From Enterocloster bolteae (GTDB lineage: Bacteria; Bacillota_A; Clostridia; Lachnospirales; Lachnospiraceae), in contig JAETTS010000018.1 of NCBI GenBank assembly GCA_021769025.1, positions 1 to 16,072 of the forward strand: DNA of 16,072 nucleotides, written 5' to 3'. Within the stretch, counting starts at the first letter, position 1. Every line of letters starts with the position of its first letter. The translations under genes and the position numbers were made by a program. The notes beneath the pieces were generated by a model. That model searched no databases and had not been told where the DNA came from. It saw only the letters and a list, made by a program, of their open reading frames with translations. Below, in pieces: positions 14,922 to 16,072 of the stretch.

Positions 14922-15818
14922 CTATTGCACCGACTGCTTTCCAGCTAAAGACAGATACTCCCCATAAGGAATATCCGGATCCAACACCAGTTCCCCATGA
15001 CAGGCAGGAGCCTGCACCGGTTTTCGATAGTCTCCATATTCTGCCTTCAGCCTCCCGTCAAATCCCCAGGGAACCGGAATCTGCCGGTTTTCAAAGGGCA
15101 TAAGAACTGAATCTTCAAACCATTTCCTCTCCCACAGATTCTTCTCCCAGGCAGCGATGAAGACCGTATCGCAGACATATCGGGTCTTTTTCTTCGAATA
15201 TCTGGAGCACAGTTTCTCATACCATCGAAATGCCTTTGGAATGGGAATCCGCAGCATAGCCCCTATTCCATGGGATATCCGTCCCAGGAACGTGGCATCA
15301 GTATAATAGCCGAACCGATACCAGGTATATAGAATCTTCCACGCCATCTGCACCTGAAACCGCCACACGTTCCGCATCCATCTGGAATCCGGCACGCCAT
15401 CCAGCGGAAAAATATCGATAAAAATACCGCAGTGATAGCCTGCCTGCCCATCCTCCTTGTTATATCCGGTAGTATTGCTATTGCGTATCTGTATGTGTCC
15501 CTTCAGATAATTGTCCTCCGTATATACGGTCTGAAGAAACAACGGTTCTTTCACTTCTTCTGCAGCAAATCGGATAAACCGGTTGTAGTCCTCTCGCATC
15601 ATCACCAGGTCGATGTCATCATCCCATGGAATATATCCCTTATGGCGAACCGCCCCAATCAGGGTTCCGCTGTCTGCAAAATAGGGAATCTGATACGTTT
15701 TACATATACGGTCTACCTCATCCAGCATCTCCAACTGCACTGCCCAGATCCGTTTGGTCTTCTCGGTCACACAATAGCCGCACCGGATCTCTTCCTTATA
15801 AAATGTTATTTCTTCCAT
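14922..15818 (-). CDS. LicD family phosphotransferase
   Basis: The protein is 298 residues from the ATG at 15818. The LicD signature is clear: PYFADSGTLIGAVRHKG followed by YIPWDDDIDLVM (WDDDID at ~65-70), a nucleotidyltransferase-fold metal site; GIFIDIFPLDGVPD in the middle is also typical. LicD proteins move phosphorylcholine or another phospho-substituent (for example ribitol or glycerol phosphate) from a CDP donor onto a surface glycan. No choline kinase or cytidylyltransferase gene is adjacent, so the substituent is unknown. There is no signal peptide, so it acts in the cytoplasm on a lipid-linked precursor. Its start overlaps the end of the upstream membrane-protein gene by 13 nt. An ATG at 15836 would add six residues; GTGAGG 5 nt before 15818 slightly favours the shorter form. 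The gene ends at the shared terminator. Confidence 0.93.
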   Translation of the reverse strand: MEEITFYKEEIRCGYCVTEKTKRIWAVQLEMLDEVDRICKTYQIPYFADSGTLIGAVRHKGYIPWDDDIDLVMMREDYNRFIRFAAEEVKEPLFLQTVYTEDNYLKGHIQIRNSNTTGYNKEDGQAGYHCGIFIDIFPLDGVPDSRWMRNVWRFQVQMAWKILYTWYRFGYYTDATFLGRISHGIGAMLRIPIPKAFRWYEKLCSRYSKKKTRYVCDTVFIAAWEKNLWERKWFEDSVLMPFENRQIPVPWGFDGRLKAEYGDYRKPVQAPACHGELVLDPDIPYGEYLSLAGKQSVQ

Positions 15819-16072
15819 AATCGCCTCACCAACCATCTATCCCTCATCAAAAACAAAAATCCAAAGTAGAGAAAGGCTCCGCCGCCGATCTGGACAATGG
15901 TCGTCAGAAAGCCAGAGCCTGTCTGTCTTCCTGTCCAAAGCACAAACAGCAACATCGCCGTGGCCGCCAGAAACCGCCTCCATCCGGATCTCCAAATCAT
16001 AGAAAGATTAATATAGCCGCGACACAGCCACAGATAACTTCCGGTGATACACAGTTCTGCCGCCACAGATGC
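15806..16072 (-). CDS. C-terminal part of a membrane protein, probably a polysaccharide flippase (cut by window edge)
   Basis: The frame is open to the right edge, leaving 88 residues ending in LWKK. It begins ASVAAELCITGSYLWLCRGY, which resembles the late helix (V/AAE...) of Wzx/MATE-fold polysaccharide transporters, and it has about three hydrophobic stretches (~5-15, ~33-45, ~55-75) and a basic tail (MRDRWLVRRLWKK). The stop lies inside the start of the LicD gene (13-nt overlap), so both belong to one operon and probably one glycan pathway. With only the end visible, the flippase call is moderate. Confidence 0.6.
   Translation of the reverse strand, partial: ASVAAELCITGSYLWLCRGYINLSMIWRSGWRRFLAATAMLLFVLWTGRQTGSGFLTTIVQIGGGAFLYFGFLFLMRDRWLVRRLWKK

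Noticed and set aside
1..16072. Insertion sequences, phage genes, CRISPR arrays, tRNA or rRNA genes
   Set aside because: I saw no transposase or integrase motifs, no regularly spaced repeats and no RNA-gene signatures on either strand.

Overview
The window looks like chromosome of an anaerobic Gram-positive Clostridia member, most likely Lachnospiraceae. The evidence is a coding GC near 50%, strong AGGAGG-type ribosome binding sites, short AT-rich promoter gaps, and an L,D-transpeptidase carrying clostridial hydrophobic (ChW-type) repeats and a cell-wall/choline-binding-type repeat. No rRNA, tRNA, CRISPR array or mobile element was seen, and no stretch longer than about 130 bases lacks a gene. 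Both window ends cut genes.

Region 1 (about 13.2 kb down to 1, minus strand) is one long co-oriented cluster for a surface polysaccharide. In transcription order it holds: a polyprenyl-phosphate-type GT2 sugar transferase; an MVF-fold flippase; a rhamnosyltransferase-like GT2; a small DUF2304 membrane protein; a DUF2142 (GT-C-like) membrane protein; RfbC/RmlC (dTDP-rhamnose epimerase); the ABC exporter Wzm and Wzt, the latter with a C-terminal carbohydrate-binding domain; a very large protein joining methyltransferase, kinase-like, coiled-coil, GT2 and GT4-like domains; and a MATE-family transporter cut by the left edge. The first five genes overlap or nearly touch, the later ones are separated by 17-90 nt, and no terminator is visible between them.

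Region 2 (13.2-14.9 kb) is a short divergent promoter gap followed by the only plus-strand gene, a secreted L,D-transpeptidase, which ends at a strong hairpin that can serve both strands. Region 3 (14.9-16.07 kb, minus strand) holds a LicD-family phosphotransferase and, overlapping its start, the C-terminal end of an upstream membrane protein, probably a second polysaccharide flippase.

Reading the genes together: a rhamnose-containing chain is probably made in the cytoplasm, exported by Wzm/Wzt, and decorated on the outer face by a lipid-linked-sugar module resembling GacI/GacJ/GacK/GacL of group A Streptococcus. The most interesting element is the giant protein. Its methyltransferase, kinase-like and coiled-coil order matches WbdD, the chain terminator and length ruler of E. 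coli O8/O9a O-antigen, but here it is fused in one polypeptide to two glycosyltransferases and encoded beside a Wzt that carries the end-recognising type of domain. This suggests a fused polymerise, cap and export system in a Gram-positive; that function is inference from domain order and motifs.
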